A stretch of 64,000 bases of DNA from CAZUXE01 sp964624585 (GTDB lineage Bacteria > Hydrothermota > Tepidihabitantia > B3-TA06): contig CAZUXE010000007.1 in the NCBI GenBank assembly GCA_964624585.1, positions 13,136-77,135 on the forward strand, written 5' to 3'. Below are positions 8,778 through 18,178 of the stretch, piece after piece. The position numbers and the translations under genes were made by a program. How positions within the stretch are numbered: the stretch's first letter is position 1; every line of letters begins with the position of its first letter. The notes under the pieces were generated by a model that was given only the letters and a program-made list of their open reading frames with translations, did no database searches and was not told where the DNA came from.

Positions 8778-10256
8778 ATGAAAAAGCTTTTCATTCTGCT
8801 AATTATAATCGCGACGTCCTATCTTAACGCTTGGACAAGAACCTATGGAGGTAATGGCGACGAGGAAGGACGCTGTGTTAAGTCTACACTAGATGGTGGA
8901 TATATAGCAGTAGGATACAGCAATTCCTATGGAACAGGAGAAGCGGATGTGATGCTTATTAAAACCGATTCTTTGGGAGCAAAAGAATGGTGTAGATATT
9001 ACGGTTCTAATGAAGCCGAAAAAGGAGTAGCAGTGATTCCTGTAAAGAACGGAGGATATGTTGTTTTAGCTCAAAAATTCCGTTTGGGAAATGGTGCATG
9101 GGATGCATGGTTATTCAAAACCGACTCAATAGGTAAGATGTTATGGGAAAAAACCTTTGGTGGAGAATGTAACGATATAGTAAATGCCTTGGGAGTAGAT
9201 ACCTTAGGGAATTTTGTTGCTGTTGGACATACCGAATCTTATGGTTCAGGTGGGTTGGATGCTTGGGCATTCAAGACCGATTCAAGAGGCAATCTCTTAT
9301 GGGAAAAAACCTTTGGTGATTCCAAAGATGATTGGTTCAATACAGTATATATGCTTGGTTCAATACCTCTTGTTGCAGGTGGTACAAAATCGTATGGAAA
9401 AGGAGAATCTGATATGTGGTGGCTTTCCCTTCATCCTAAAACTGGTGATGTTTTTATGGAAAAACTATGGGGAGATAAAGAATGGGATGAAGTCTACAGT
9501 GTAATACCGACATCTAGGCTTCTTAGCAAAATTGTTCCAGGATACCTTTTTGTTGGTGTAAGTACATCATGGGGTGTAGGTGACGAAAATATGATAGCCT
9601 ATCGCACGGATACTACATTTAATTACCTTTATCGCAGATTTATTGGTGAAAACAATATAGATGACAGAGGATACATGATTAAAGAATATCCCCAAGGATA
9701 TTATATAGTAGGAATTACTAACATCACAGAAGATAAGAATTCCGGTGATTTATGGTTGGTAGCTTTAACTTCTTCCGGAAGCTCCCCATGGAAAAAGACC
9801 TATGGTGGAAGCAAGAGAGATGTTGGGAATAGCATTGATTTAGTTACAGGAACAATCGGTGGAGCAATTATTACGGGTTACACCGAATCCTTTGGCAAAG
9901 GTGGCAAAGATTTATGGTTGTTGAGAGTTGATAGTAAAGGCGATACCTTAGCCCACGCACCTTGGAAGCCTCCTGATAATCCTCCTAACGATACTACTAA
10001 AGCCAAATGGACAATTTATCCAAATATAGGTTCATATATAAATCTGAAATATACTGCTTTAGCTGCCCCTCTTAATATAGAAGTTTTTGATTTGCTTGGG
10101 TGTAGGGTTGATGAACTTACTCTTCCCAAAGGATCAGGAAGCACAATGTGGGGTGCAAATATGGCGAGTGGAATTTATTTCTTTATTCCAAAATCCCAAA
10201 AATCTCCTCAACCCTTAAAAGTAGTAATTTCAAAAGATTCTTTTTCTGAAAATTGA
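8778..10256 (+). CDS. Secreted repeat protein with C-terminal sorting-like domain
   Basis: 492 residues. The signal peptide MKKLFILLIIIATSYLNA is followed by six or more ~50-residue repeats. Each contains a version of TYGGNGDEEG, then DGGYIAVGYSNSYGTG, then a KTDSLG...W turn, which is probably a beta-propeller. After a Pro-rich linker (PWKPPDNPPND) the last ~80 residues run KWTIYPNIGS...ASGIYFFIP..LKVVIS, the pattern of type IX-secretion/Por-like C-terminal sorting domains. Function is unknown, likely surface or extracellular. GGGGG at 8769-8773 is the ribosome binding site. It converges on the C25 protease gene. Confidence 0.75.
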   Translation: MKKLFILLIIIATSYLNAWTRTYGGNGDEEGRCVKSTLDGGYIAVGYSNSYGTGEADVMLIKTDSLGAKEWCRYYGSNEAEKGVAVIPVKNGGYVVLAQKFRLGNGAWDAWLFKTDSIGKMLWEKTFGGECNDIVNALGVDTLGNFVAVGHTESYGSGGLDAWAFKTDSRGNLLWEKTFGDSKDDWFNTVYMLGSIPLVAGGTKSYGKGESDMWWLSLHPKTGDVFMEKLWGDKEWDEVYSVIPTSRLLSKIVPGYLFVGVSTSWGVGDENMIAYRTDTTFNYLYRRFIGENNIDDRGYMIKEYPQGYYIVGITNITEDKNSGDLWLVALTSSGSSPWKKTYGGSKRDVGNSIDLVTGTIGGAIITGYTESFGKGGKDLWLLRVDSKGDTLAHAPWKPPDNPPNDTTKAKWTIYPNIGSYINLKYTALAAPLNIEVFDLLGCRVDELTLPKGSGSTMWGANMASGIYFFIPKSQKSPQPLKVVISKDSFSEN

Positions 10257-10362
10257 CTACAGCTTAAACTCATCACCTTGAAATCTACCGAAATCTTGAA
10301 CGTTGATGCTGTGGAATTTGGATATTCTTCATAACTATCCAATATCCGACAAGATAAATGTT

Positions 10363-13300
10363 TTACCTTAAAAGAATCGTTTTCCTTACATCTGTGTAGT
10401 TTTCTGTTGTAAGACGAATGAAGTACACACCTGCAGGACATATGTGATTAACATCATCTATACCTTCCCAAAGCAAGGAATGAGATTTTGTTTCTAGCTT
10501 CCCTACCTGAAGATTTTTAACTTTCCGTCCTGCGGCGTCATATACAGCCAATTCTGCATATTCTGTACAAGGAAGGGTATAAGAAACAGCAATTTTTGAA
10601 CCTATGGGTGTTACAGAAAACTTCGACTCTGTGGATGCGAGAATTGTAAATGCACCTGAACGGCACTGTATTATATTACCTAAGGTATCATGAGCAATAA
10701 GGTCAAGGTAGGCATCTTTTGAAGCATAGTCTGGAACCTTCCAATTAACAGAACCGGTATAGATTTTGTGAACTTTATTTCCGAAAGCAGAATATGTTAC
10801 TGTTTCAGTTTTTCCTTTAAGCAACACACGATCTTTTGATGAAAGCTTGAACTCCATACTTGCAAGTCCGTGTTCACTTTCAAATTCCCAATAGGTAACA
10901 ACATCTTGACCTGTTCTGTATTCTCCTCCTACAGGATTAAAACCTGAGATAAAATTCAGAATGGCCGTTTTTTTACCAATAGAAAAAACATCGGAAAGAG
11001 CTTCATTAGAGCCTGTTTTCACTCTAATAATACATTGGGGATAATTGCCAACAGGCTGCGGTATACGACTTAAGTTAAAAAGTCTGCCTACTTCCCAGTT
11101 ATAATAGTTTATTCCAGTTTGAATTGTAGAAAGAGTCGCTATTTTCTGCCAGGTTGTTCCAGCGTCTAAAGAAAGCTGTAGAGAACCATTTGAGCTTGCT
11201 TTGCTCTGATACCAACTGAGAGTTCTTACTGTTCCCATAGGCCATAATTCTCCTGATTGGGGATTAGTTACAATTACAGAGGGAAAAATAGAATTATCAA
11301 CAGAAGGGAATTTACTTAAAGGAGCCGCATGGATATTAAGATATTTACTGACGGAGTCTTCTTCTAACCAAAGCAGAGCTGAAATACCCGAAGCATAGTT
11401 TAAATCGCCGTAGAGAGAAGTTGTTTTATTGCCAGAGCTTTGTAATTTTTTTTCTGTCCATGATTTATTTTGTACAGAAATGTGGATATCATCATCTTTA
11501 TCAATCCATGCAAGCGCGGTAGCCCCTAATAGATTGATATCTTTACACGATGATTGGGAGATATTTATTTCAGTTTGAAGGTTAGCCAAAGCATTTGTGA
11601 AATAAGCTTTTTGTAGGTAGGGTTTAGAGTTCTTTATGTAGCCAATTGTGGCTGAGTTACCTTTGGCTGCAATTCGGGGTTTATTGCCATCTGCTATATG
11701 TTGCGGTAAAGCCTTAGCTGGTAGCCATAAGAATATTTGTCCTGCATCTTGAAACACAACTACCGGTATATTAAAATCTACTACTGTAAGTTCTGCATAT
11801 GCGGAATTTGAAGTCGAAAGCCTGCAGGACTTTGAATCAAGTAGTTGATAATTATCAAGTTTAACCCTATAATACAATAGGTTAGCGTCCTGCTGCAAAA
11901 CGATATGGGCGTAGCCGTTTTCATCAATAGAAAGAGAAGGATTAGTTAAGGAACTATTAGGAACAGCAACAATTTTTTTTCTATTGCCAGATACAATATT
12001 TGTTAGCCAACACTGGATTTCAGTAGGTTTATTGACTAAATAGACGGCATAAATTGAAGCCTGATCTGTAGCTATTGCAGGAGATGTAGTAGAATAGCCT
12101 ACGGTTGGATCAATTGAAGTAATTGCCCATGTTTTCCCAGTATCAAGCGAATATGCGTAACGCGCTACAGATGAAGTGTTAAATGAATCTGTATAGGTAA
12201 TATGTATTCTACCTAAAGCATCTACTTTAATTTTTGCCCCGTTGGTCGCTTCTAGTGGAACAGTGGAGTTCACTGGTAAGGGGGATGCTTGAGTTTTACC
12301 TAAAGGTATATGTTTTTGATACGTAAGATAATTTTTAGCTGTAACAGTAAGTGTTGCAATGCCAGATATTTCTTGAAATCCTGGAAATCTTGCCACTCCC
12401 ATTTTGTTAGTCAATGCTGTATACAAAACTCGACACGGTATATAAACTGTAACCTTGGCATTAGCTACAGGCTTGGCAGCCGCATCACGTACCATTACTT
12501 TTAGAACACGGGAATCCGCATCCCAAGCTATAACTCCAAACCTATTAAGTTTACCATTATATGTAGATAACGAAGGATCTCCAAGCAGATGTATATTATA
12601 AGCAAGGGCTTGTATTCCTGTCTCTTGTATAGCAAGAAGGAAAGATTCACCTAAAGTGTTTTCATTGACCTCAGTGAATCGTTTCGCAAAGGCTCCGCCA
12701 AAGGTATTACCATAAGAGCGTCTGACGTCATCAACCCCACCTATAAAGGCTAATGCTCCGGCATTCGGGTTCCTTAAAAATTCTACAGCTACGTTTCCGC
12801 CAACCGATGGATGGTTTGGATCAAGCCTGCGGATATATCTAGCTACAGAACAAGAAGCGCTGTAGATAACCGCTTGCTTCTTAGCGTTCGATTGGTTATT
12901 TAATTTTGCAATATCAGCTGCCCATAGGCGATCTAACGAAGATGGCAGGTTGTTTATTTTATAGCCTGTACCGAATTGTGCCGCTGTACCGTGATCAAGG
13001 TGATAAATAAAGCTGTAACCAGACTGAAGCTCTTTGCTAAGGACGTTTGCATCAAGCAATTTATTGCCAGACCATAAAGGCCCTGATAAGGGATTAAAAA
13101 GACGAACAGCCTGACATCCAGCTCTGCTTTCCCAAATGTTTGCAACATCGTTTGCATTTTTCAAACAACTATAGTCATGAGCAGGATCAAACTCCATATC
13201 AGCTGCTGAAACCAATGCCCTTTCTGTATAATTTTCCTCAGGTGGTGTTTTCTCATAGGTAATAATTTTATCAACGGCAATTTGCGCTTCTTCTAAGGAA

Positions 13301-15339
13301 GAACATGGCAACCGACCTAAGGCGACATCAGGAGTCCATTCTTCAACACCCTTATCACCAACTTCTATAGCTACGTCACTCTGATTCCATTGAGAATTAT
13401 TTGAAAGGGCATTTGCTGTATTAAGCATCATATTTTTTTGCGAATTCAGCCCCATAAGCCAGACATGATTAGGGTCAGATTGTAAAACACAGGTTCGTGA
13501 ATTCAAAGGTGGTCTTCCTGCAGTAGATAATATTTTCCAACTAAGCCCATAATCATCCGTGCTATAGATTTTGTCCCCAACAACGAAGGCTTTTCCTTTA
13601 TTTTTATCCACAACAGTGATATTAAACGCATAGAAGTCAGCTCCAAAAAGATTAGATGGGCTTTCTTTCCATTCCCCTGATGAATTTCTACTATAGACGT
13701 GATACCGAAGGTCGCCGTATCCTATCATACAGCCTCTGTTTATATCAAAAAAATCAACCATATAGAGGATAACATTAGGGACGTCATTCCAATCCTGTAC
13801 GATATTAATATCTTCGCCAACAAGATCTATTTTCCAAACGTATTTGCTCCCAACAGCCCAAACCCTACTTTTATTTACAACGTCAACCTGAGACAAATAA
13901 TTCCTTGATTTTAGCAAATGCTTAGGTATTTCAACTTCTTTCCAGCTTTGTCCCCAGTCATCTGTTTTTAGTAGCAGTGGAAGAGTATCTTTTTTACCAA
14001 CTGCCCAACCTTGATTTCCATAAAAATCAATATCGTTGATAAAGTCCGAACCATCTAATTTATAAACCACATCCCAACTTATCCCACCATCAACACTACG
14101 GGCTATTCCAAATTCCCCGACCATACAGACTGTATTATTTTTGAAAAAATATGCATCTCTTGCAATTCCTAATTGAAAAAAAGCCAATTCATTCCAATGC
14201 TTACCACCATCAATAGTTTTTAAGACCATTGGGCCGCCGTGTCCTCTACCGTTACCTACAAGCAAGCCTTCTTTCTGATTAATAAAGCTCAAACCCTTTA
14301 CTTTAATAGATGTTTCAAAGGGTTCTCCATAATATTGATTTCCGTTTTCGTTCCAGGCCGAGTAAATGTCTGCTCCCATTTCATTACTGCAATCTGCATA
14401 GTAGAGATCTGTAAAGTTTGAGCCAGCCATTGGTTCTCTATAGCACCTATCTCTTGTTGGAATAACATCGTCATTTCCTCCAAGTAAAATATATTCGCAA
14501 CCAGCTGATACTTTTTGTCTTATGAAACCTAATAATTCAGGAGCTGAACCTATATTTTCAATAAAATATACACCAGTGGAACAACCTGTTTGAGTTTTCC
14601 ATTCGGCAAGTTTTGAAAATGCAGGCAGAAATTCCTTTGTCGTTACTATAGCCATTTTCTCTTTTGAATGAGACAAGGTAAGTATGTTGGAATAAGCCCA
14701 ACTAGTTTCAAGAAATGGTTTTACGTCTTCTGTGTTTTCAACCAAGGCGGATAAAAATTTAACTCTTCTTAGTTGAGCGCTTGAATCCCTATCAACCTTC
14801 ATTGTCTTTGATAATGCTGGTTTTGTCTCTAGAGAAATAGTTATTCGATTATAAAGAACCAGCGTCCGGCTTCTTGGATGATATTGAACAGGGTACAGTC
14901 TAACAGTTGCCAATTGAGCGTCAGCGCTCACTCCATGACGCATAAGCAACGCTGGAACACCAGGGCTTGCCGTTTGCCAATATTCATTAATCTCTGGAAT
15001 AAATGAATACCCCGTTGCCTTTGTGCCTTGTTTCTGCATAGGCATGGGAAGAATATTATAAGAGACAATTGTGGAATCTAATGCAATTATGCGTACTCTA
15101 CTGACTTCTTTATTAGAAGGGATAATAAATTGAACGTCTTTTGAAGGTAGGTCTGGCATTCCATATTGACTTGCAGTGTTAAAACAACCTTCAAGCTCAA
15201 TATAGGTATAGTTTTTTCCCCCAATTCTCTCCATCTGCAGGTTTAATTGCGACGAAGTAAATCTATAGGTTTTTGTTAAAGAGGCAAAAGTTATTCCCGT
15301 TCCCAAAAGAAAAGCGATTACTACAAACTTAAATCTCAA
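10363..15339 (-). CDS. Gingipain-like (peptidase C25) secreted protease with inserted propeller
   Basis: 1658 residues with a signal peptide (FKFVVIAFLLGTGITFAS). After an N-terminal pro-region, the C25 catalytic domain starts near residue 228 (MAIVTTKEFLPAF, LGGNDDVIPTRD, TDLYYAD). It resumes at residue ~656 with EEWTPDVALGRLPC and carries the catalytic dyad His783 in YHLDHGT and Cys830 in YSASCSVA. Between them (~340-655) lie repeated units such as VLKTIDGGKHWNE, IARSVDGGISWDVV and STDDYGLSWKIL, resembling BNR/Ycf48-type propeller blades. Beta domains follow, then a C-terminal sorting-like domain ending AGVYFIRLTTEN...KTILLR. The start is TTG at 15339, 5 nt after GGAGG. Family assignment is firm; substrate is unknown. 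Confidence 0.88.
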   Translation of the reverse strand: MRFKFVVIAFLLGTGITFASLTKTYRFTSSQLNLQMERIGGKNYTYIELEGCFNTASQYGMPDLPSKDVQFIIPSNKEVSRVRIIALDSTIVSYNILPMPMQKQGTKATGYSFIPEINEYWQTASPGVPALLMRHGVSADAQLATVRLYPVQYHPRSRTLVLYNRITISLETKPALSKTMKVDRDSSAQLRRVKFLSALVENTEDVKPFLETSWAYSNILTLSHSKEKMAIVTTKEFLPAFSKLAEWKTQTGCSTGVYFIENIGSAPELLGFIRQKVSAGCEYILLGGNDDVIPTRDRCYREPMAGSNFTDLYYADCSNEMGADIYSAWNENGNQYYGEPFETSIKVKGLSFINQKEGLLVGNGRGHGGPMVLKTIDGGKHWNELAFFQLGIARDAYFFKNNTVCMVGEFGIARSVDGGISWDVVYKLDGSDFINDIDFYGNQGWAVGKKDTLPLLLKTDDWGQSWKEVEIPKHLLKSRNYLSQVDVVNKSRVWAVGSKYVWKIDLVGEDINIVQDWNDVPNVILYMVDFFDINRGCMIGYGDLRYHVYSRNSSGEWKESPSNLFGADFYAFNITVVDKNKGKAFVVGDKIYSTDDYGLSWKILSTAGRPPLNSRTCVLQSDPNHVWLMGLNSQKNMMLNTANALSNNSQWNQSDVAIEVGDKGVEEWTPDVALGRLPCSSLEEAQIAVDKIITYEKTPPEENYTERALVSAADMEFDPAHDYSCLKNANDVANIWESRAGCQAVRLFNPLSGPLWSGNKLLDANVLSKELQSGYSFIYHLDHGTAAQFGTGYKINNLPSSLDRLWAADIAKLNNQSNAKKQAVIYSASCSVARYIRRLDPNHPSVGGNVAVEFLRNPNAGALAFIGGVDDVRRSYGNTFGGAFAKRFTEVNENTLGESFLLAIQETGIQALAYNIHLLGDPSLSTYNGKLNRFGVIAWDADSRVLKVMVRDAAAKPVANAKVTVYIPCRVLYTALTNKMGVARFPGFQEISGIATLTVTAKNYLTYQKHIPLGKTQASPLPVNSTVPLEATNGAKIKVDALGRIHITYTDSFNTSSVARYAYSLDTGKTWAITSIDPTVGYSTTSPAIATDQASIYAVYLVNKPTEIQCWLTNIVSGNRKKIVAVPNSSLTNPSLSIDENGYAHIVLQQDANLLYYRVKLDNYQLLDSKSCRLSTSNSAYAELTVVDFNIPVVVFQDAGQIFLWLPAKALPQHIADGNKPRIAAKGNSATIGYIKNSKPYLQKAYFTNALANLQTEINISQSSCKDINLLGATALAWIDKDDDIHISVQNKSWTEKKLQSSGNKTTSLYGDLNYASGISALLWLEEDSVSKYLNIHAAPLSKFPSVDNSIFPSVIVTNPQSGELWPMGTVRTLSWYQSKASSNGSLQLSLDAGTTWQKIATLSTIQTGINYYNWEVGRLFNLSRIPQPVGNYPQCIIRVKTGSNEALSDVFSIGKKTAILNFISGFNPVGGEYRTGQDVVTYWEFESEHGLASMEFKLSSKDRVLLKGKTETVTYSAFGNKVHKIYTGSVNWKVPDYASKDAYLDLIAHDTLGNIIQCRSGAFTILASTESKFSVTPIGSKIAVSYTLPCTEYAELAVYDAAGRKVKNLQVGKLETKSHSLLWEGIDDVNHICPAGVYFIRLTTENYTDVRKTILLR

Positions 15340-15401
15340 ATTAACCTCCGTTTCTCACTTCTAGGGAGTTACAACACCCCCAAATATCACTTTAGACCTA
15401 A

Positions 15402-15429
15402 ACTATAGAGATAGACAGGTTTTTGTCAA
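15402..15429 (-). promoter_or_regulatory. Promoter of the C25 protease gene
   Basis: Minus strand: TTGACA (15429-15424), a 16-nt spacer, TATAGT (15407-15402). The leader is about 60 nt and includes the GGAGG before the TTG start. Confidence 0.78.
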
Positions 15430-15924
15430 GCGCTGCCACAACCTGCGATATAAAGCACACAAAGTCATAACTTACATGCGGGCATTTCATTCCCAAAAAC
15501 AACGATATCATAATCGTATTTAATATAAAAATATCTCTAAAAAACTCTGTCCAAGTTATTTAGCATACACAAATTCTTGGAATGGCTTAAAGTATTAAAG
15601 GAAGATATTACCTACACAAAGGATATTGTATATTTATGTAAAACTCAGCAAGTATCAGAATAAAATCTGGATAATAAGGGAAACAAGGCAGGGGAGCGCC
15701 ACCGTTTTACTCCCCTGCCCTGCTTTGCTTCATCAAATGTTTGAAGCGCAACGTCAATCTTTATATCATATCTGAATCAGCATATAGCTATACAATTGAG
15801 GGACCATTTTATTCCATTCCTAAAATCCTGAGTATCTACATTTTTTAGTTTGATTTTTTCAAATTTTGAATCCATCCCTCGGTTAATATCTTACTTTAAT
15901 CTAATAATTAAATTAGTTAAAGAT
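15430..15924. other. Intergenic region, no gene seen
   Basis: About 500 bp between the C25 promoter and the tatD terminator. Apart from the inverted repeat at 15687-15719 I see no open frame with a start and no second promoter. Confidence 0.5.
15687..15719. repeat. GC-rich inverted repeat (hairpin)
   Basis: A perfect 10-bp stem, GGCAGGGGAG (15687-15696) with CTCCCCTGCC (15710-15719), and a 13-nt loop. No clean T tract follows on either strand, so a terminator role is uncertain. Confidence 0.6.
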
Positions 15925-15956
15925 AAAAAAAGGCGGGATAAAACCCCCGCCTTTTT
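15925..15956 (-). terminator. Rho-independent terminator of tatD
   Basis: Stem AAAAAGGCGGG/CCCGCCTTTTT with a loop of about 8 nt, directly after the tatD stop codon (15959). T runs on both sides make it potentially bidirectional. Confidence 0.88.
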
Positions 15957-15958
15957 GT

Positions 15959-16741
15959 TCACTCATCTAGTCTAAAAAGACGAACAGCGTTAGCGGTAGT
16001 TGCCGCCCGTACTTCCTCGGCATCCACTCCTCTAATTTCAGCAATGCCCTTAACAACATCTACAACAAAAGATGGTTCATTAGGCTCACTCTTACGTAAT
16101 TTAGGCGGAGCAAGCATAGGTGAATCGGTTTCAACTAAGATTCGATTCAAAGGAAGACTACGAACCAACTCTCTTAAAGGACGTGCATAGGTATGAGGAC
16201 CTCCGAAAGAAAGCCCAAAACCCATTTCAATTGCCCGCTCTGCTTGACGTGGTGTACCGGTAAAGAAATGAATCATTCCCCCCACGTCATCTGCCGCTTC
16301 TTCTTCCAAGATCCTTAATATATCCAAGGTCGCCTTGCCGTCGTGTATTACCAAAGGTAAATTGACTTCTCGTGCAACCTGAATATGTTCACGAAGTTGT
16401 TCTTTCCTCTGCGCTATATCGGAAGGTTTCCCTTGTCTGTAGTCAAGCCCAATTTCACCTATACCAACAACACTAGGCTCTTCTTTACATGTTCTGACTA
16501 GCTTTTCAAAGGTTTCTAATCTAGAACCATCAGGATGTGAAGCGCCAAGAATTATAAAAACATTGTCATACTCTTTAGCCAACTTAAGACTTGCCTCCCA
16601 CAATCTAGGCACTTGGGCTATGGTTAGGATAACGACTCCTTTTTCAGCAGCTCGTTGTATTCGAGGTATTGCCCATTGCCCTGATTCCCTGTCTCTGCCA
16701 ATAAGATGCGCATGAGCGTCTACATATTGAATTCCAATCAC
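15959..16741 (-). CDS. tatD: TatD-family metal-dependent hydrolase
   Basis: Amidohydrolase-fold metallo-hydrolase (TatD/YcfH family; members act as 3'-5' exonucleases or D-aminoacyl-tRNA deacylase-like enzymes). Metal ligands are visible: DAHAHL (His10, His12), GEIGLDY (Glu), LVIHDG (His), IHFFTG (His) and VETDSPML (Asp). The length of 260 residues is normal. The start is GTG at 16741 with GGAG six bases upstream. It is transcribed alone from the promoter at 16806-16833 and ended by the hairpin at 15925. Family is secure; the exact substrate is not known. Confidence 0.92.
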   Translation of the reverse strand: MIGIQYVDAHAHLIGRDRESGQWAIPRIQRAAEKGVVILTIAQVPRLWEASLKLAKEYDNVFIILGASHPDGSRLETFEKLVRTCKEEPSVVGIGEIGLDYRQGKPSDIAQRKEQLREHIQVAREVNLPLVIHDGKATLDILRILEEEAADDVGGMIHFFTGTPRQAERAIEMGFGLSFGGPHTYARPLRELVRSLPLNRILVETDSPMLAPPKLRKSEPNEPSFVVDVVKGIAEIRGVDAEEVRAATTANAVRLFRLDE

Positions 16742-16805
16742 AGTTTCTCCAATCGTTTATTTTTCCCTTATCTCTTAAACCCACTGGAAAATAGTATATC
16801 AAACG

Positions 16806-16833
16806 ATTCTAACGACTATATATGAACTGTCAA
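16806..16833 (-). promoter_or_regulatory. Promoter of tatD
   Basis: Minus strand: TTGACA (16833-16828), a 16-nt spacer, TAGAAT (16811-16806), about 65 nt before the GTG start. Confidence 0.65.
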
Positions 16834-16875
16834 GCGCAAGAACGCTTACATCCGTAAAAAATGTTCTTTGAGAAG

Positions 16876-17760
16876 TTACTCTACAGGACGAAGCTTTACG
16901 TTACCTGTTTCGCTTGATGCACGAAGACGAAATTTGCCATTCTTTAAGTTATTTCCAATAGTGCCTATTTTATGACGTTTTAGCCATTTTTCGCCGTGGG
17001 AAATATTATCGAAACCTTCCACTGAAACCTCACCTACCGAAGAGGTTTTAAGGTCAAAATCTATGTAACTTTTCTCAAGCAAATAGGTTTTAATTGAACC
17101 ATGCTGACTAGTTAAATTTAAGTCTGCATTTACAGTGGTATCAATAGAAAGAATATGTATGGTTTGACTGCCATAGACAGTTGATATTACAACTTTGGAA
17201 GAATCACACAATGTGTCAATACTACAATCTATATTCCCCCAACGAGAGTTGAGTTTTTTTATTCCGCATTTCATATGTTCAAGTGTAATATCACCTGAAC
17301 CTGTACTCAATATTGGAGGATTAGCTAAGCCGTTTAATTTTATTTCGCCAATGTCATTAGACAAATCGCATAATATATTTTCAGGAATAGATAGATAGAA
17401 ATCAACTTGATATTCATTTATATCACTGATAACTTCAACAAATGTACTTATTGAAATTACTCCTTCTGTGGAATCACAGTCGATACTAACTTCGATATCT
17501 TTTATACCCTGAAGCGCTTCATCATCATTTGTAGAGTAACAAATCTTATCGTATTCGATATATATTGAATCGATTGCATTTGTCTCAACTTGTATATTAC
17601 CAGCTTCGTTTTTAATTTCAATAGTTTGATATCCAGAAGCGCTATAGATTTTTTCGTGTGTTTCTGACAATTTTGTATCTGCAACAACTTCGCAATTTAG
17701 CATCGCGACAATTAAACTAAGAAAAACGGGTAACAGCAGCAGCTTGAATTGGCTTCTCAT
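16876..17760 (-). CDS. Secreted DUF4097-like beta-structure protein
   Basis: 294 residues. It has a signal sequence (RSQFKLLLLPVFLSLIVAMLN) followed by Cys at residue 24, possibly a lipoprotein, although the lipobox is poor. The rest is short beta repeats of the kind IEIKNEAGNIQVET, SGDITLEHMKCG, NSRWGNIDCS, SQHGSIKTYL and SSETGNVKLRP. This right-handed helix-like pattern is typical of DUF4097/DUF4098 putative adhesin proteins. I start at the ATG at 17760 because GGAGGCGAA precedes it; an in-frame ATG 14 codons upstream lies past the promoter -10 and is unlikely. Function unknown, probably envelope stress or surface. Confidence 0.75.
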   Translation of the reverse strand: MRSQFKLLLLPVFLSLIVAMLNCEVVADTKLSETHEKIYSASGYQTIEIKNEAGNIQVETNAIDSIYIEYDKICYSTNDDEALQGIKDIEVSIDCDSTEGVISISTFVEVISDINEYQVDFYLSIPENILCDLSNDIGEIKLNGLANPPILSTGSGDITLEHMKCGIKKLNSRWGNIDCSIDTLCDSSKVVISTVYGSQTIHILSIDTTVNADLNLTSQHGSIKTYLLEKSYIDFDLKTSSVGEVSVEGFDNISHGEKWLKRHKIGTIGNNLKNGKFRLRASSETGNVKLRPVE

Positions 17761-17790
17761 TTCGCCTCCAAGAGTATTTTCATTATATAA

Positions 17791-17818
17791 ATTATGCTCC
17801 ACTCTTAGGTATTGTCAA
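17791..17818 (-). promoter_or_regulatory. Promoter of the DUF4097-like gene
   Basis: Minus strand: TTGACA (17818-17813), a 16-nt spacer, CATAAT (17796-17791). The leader to the ATG at 17760 is about 25 nt and carries GGAGG. Confidence 0.65.
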
Positions 17819-17826
17819 GTAAGCTA

Positions 17827-17872
17827 TACAAAGCTTCGCTTTGTATTTTGGAGTTTGTAGAACAAACTCCAA
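17827..17872. repeat. Two-hairpin intergenic repeat, copy 1
   Basis: The first hairpin is TACAAAGC-TTC-GCTTTGTA (17827-17845). The second is TTGGAGTTTGT-AGA-ACAAACTCCAA (17848-17872), an 11-bp perfect stem. The same order, spacing and GGAGTTTG/CAAACTCC arms recur at 63955-63999. Confidence 0.75.
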
Positions 17873-17899
17873 CTACATTGTTTTTTTAGGAGTTATCTA

Positions 17900-18118
17900 A
17901 TAGCTTTATTTTATCTTTGGGAGTGTACTAGCTCCAGTTACCTTGGACTTAGTTTGCATATTGATAATAAGGACGATAAAAACTCTATTAATAATATCAA
18001 AATCTATAAAGACATAACTTGCGATAAGCATAATCTTAGTATAATAGTTAGAGGAATTGAAGGTTTCACAAATAATACGGCGTTGAGAAATCAGAGTATC
18101 TATTACTTAGAGCATTGA
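17900..18118 (+). pseudogene. Possible remnant of a small lipoprotein gene (no start codon)
   Basis: An open stretch of about 72 codons ends in TGA at 18116-18118. AGGAG (17888-17892) stands at ribosome-binding distance from an ATA at 17900, where an ATG would be expected. The reading begins ALFYLWECTSSSYLG, which resembles the end of a lipoprotein signal, and continues with a hydrophilic Asn/Lys/Ile-rich sequence. No ATG or GTG lies nearby; a TTG exists at 17954. It may be a decayed gene, a gene with a rare start, or chance. Confidence 0.25.
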
Positions 18119-18145
18119 TAAAACTGAAAAAACGATGTCTTCAAC

Positions 18146-18173
18146 TTGACAGAGCTATATTTCTACTTAGACT
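18146..18173 (+). promoter_or_regulatory. Promoter predicting a leaderless mRNA for the 18179 gene
   Basis: TTGACA (18146-18151), a 16-nt spacer, TAGACT (18168-18173), then 5 nt and the ATG at 18179. There is no ribosome binding site. The TTG of the -35 box is in frame and could be misread as the start codon. Confidence 0.65.
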
Positions 18174-18178
18174 TCGGT

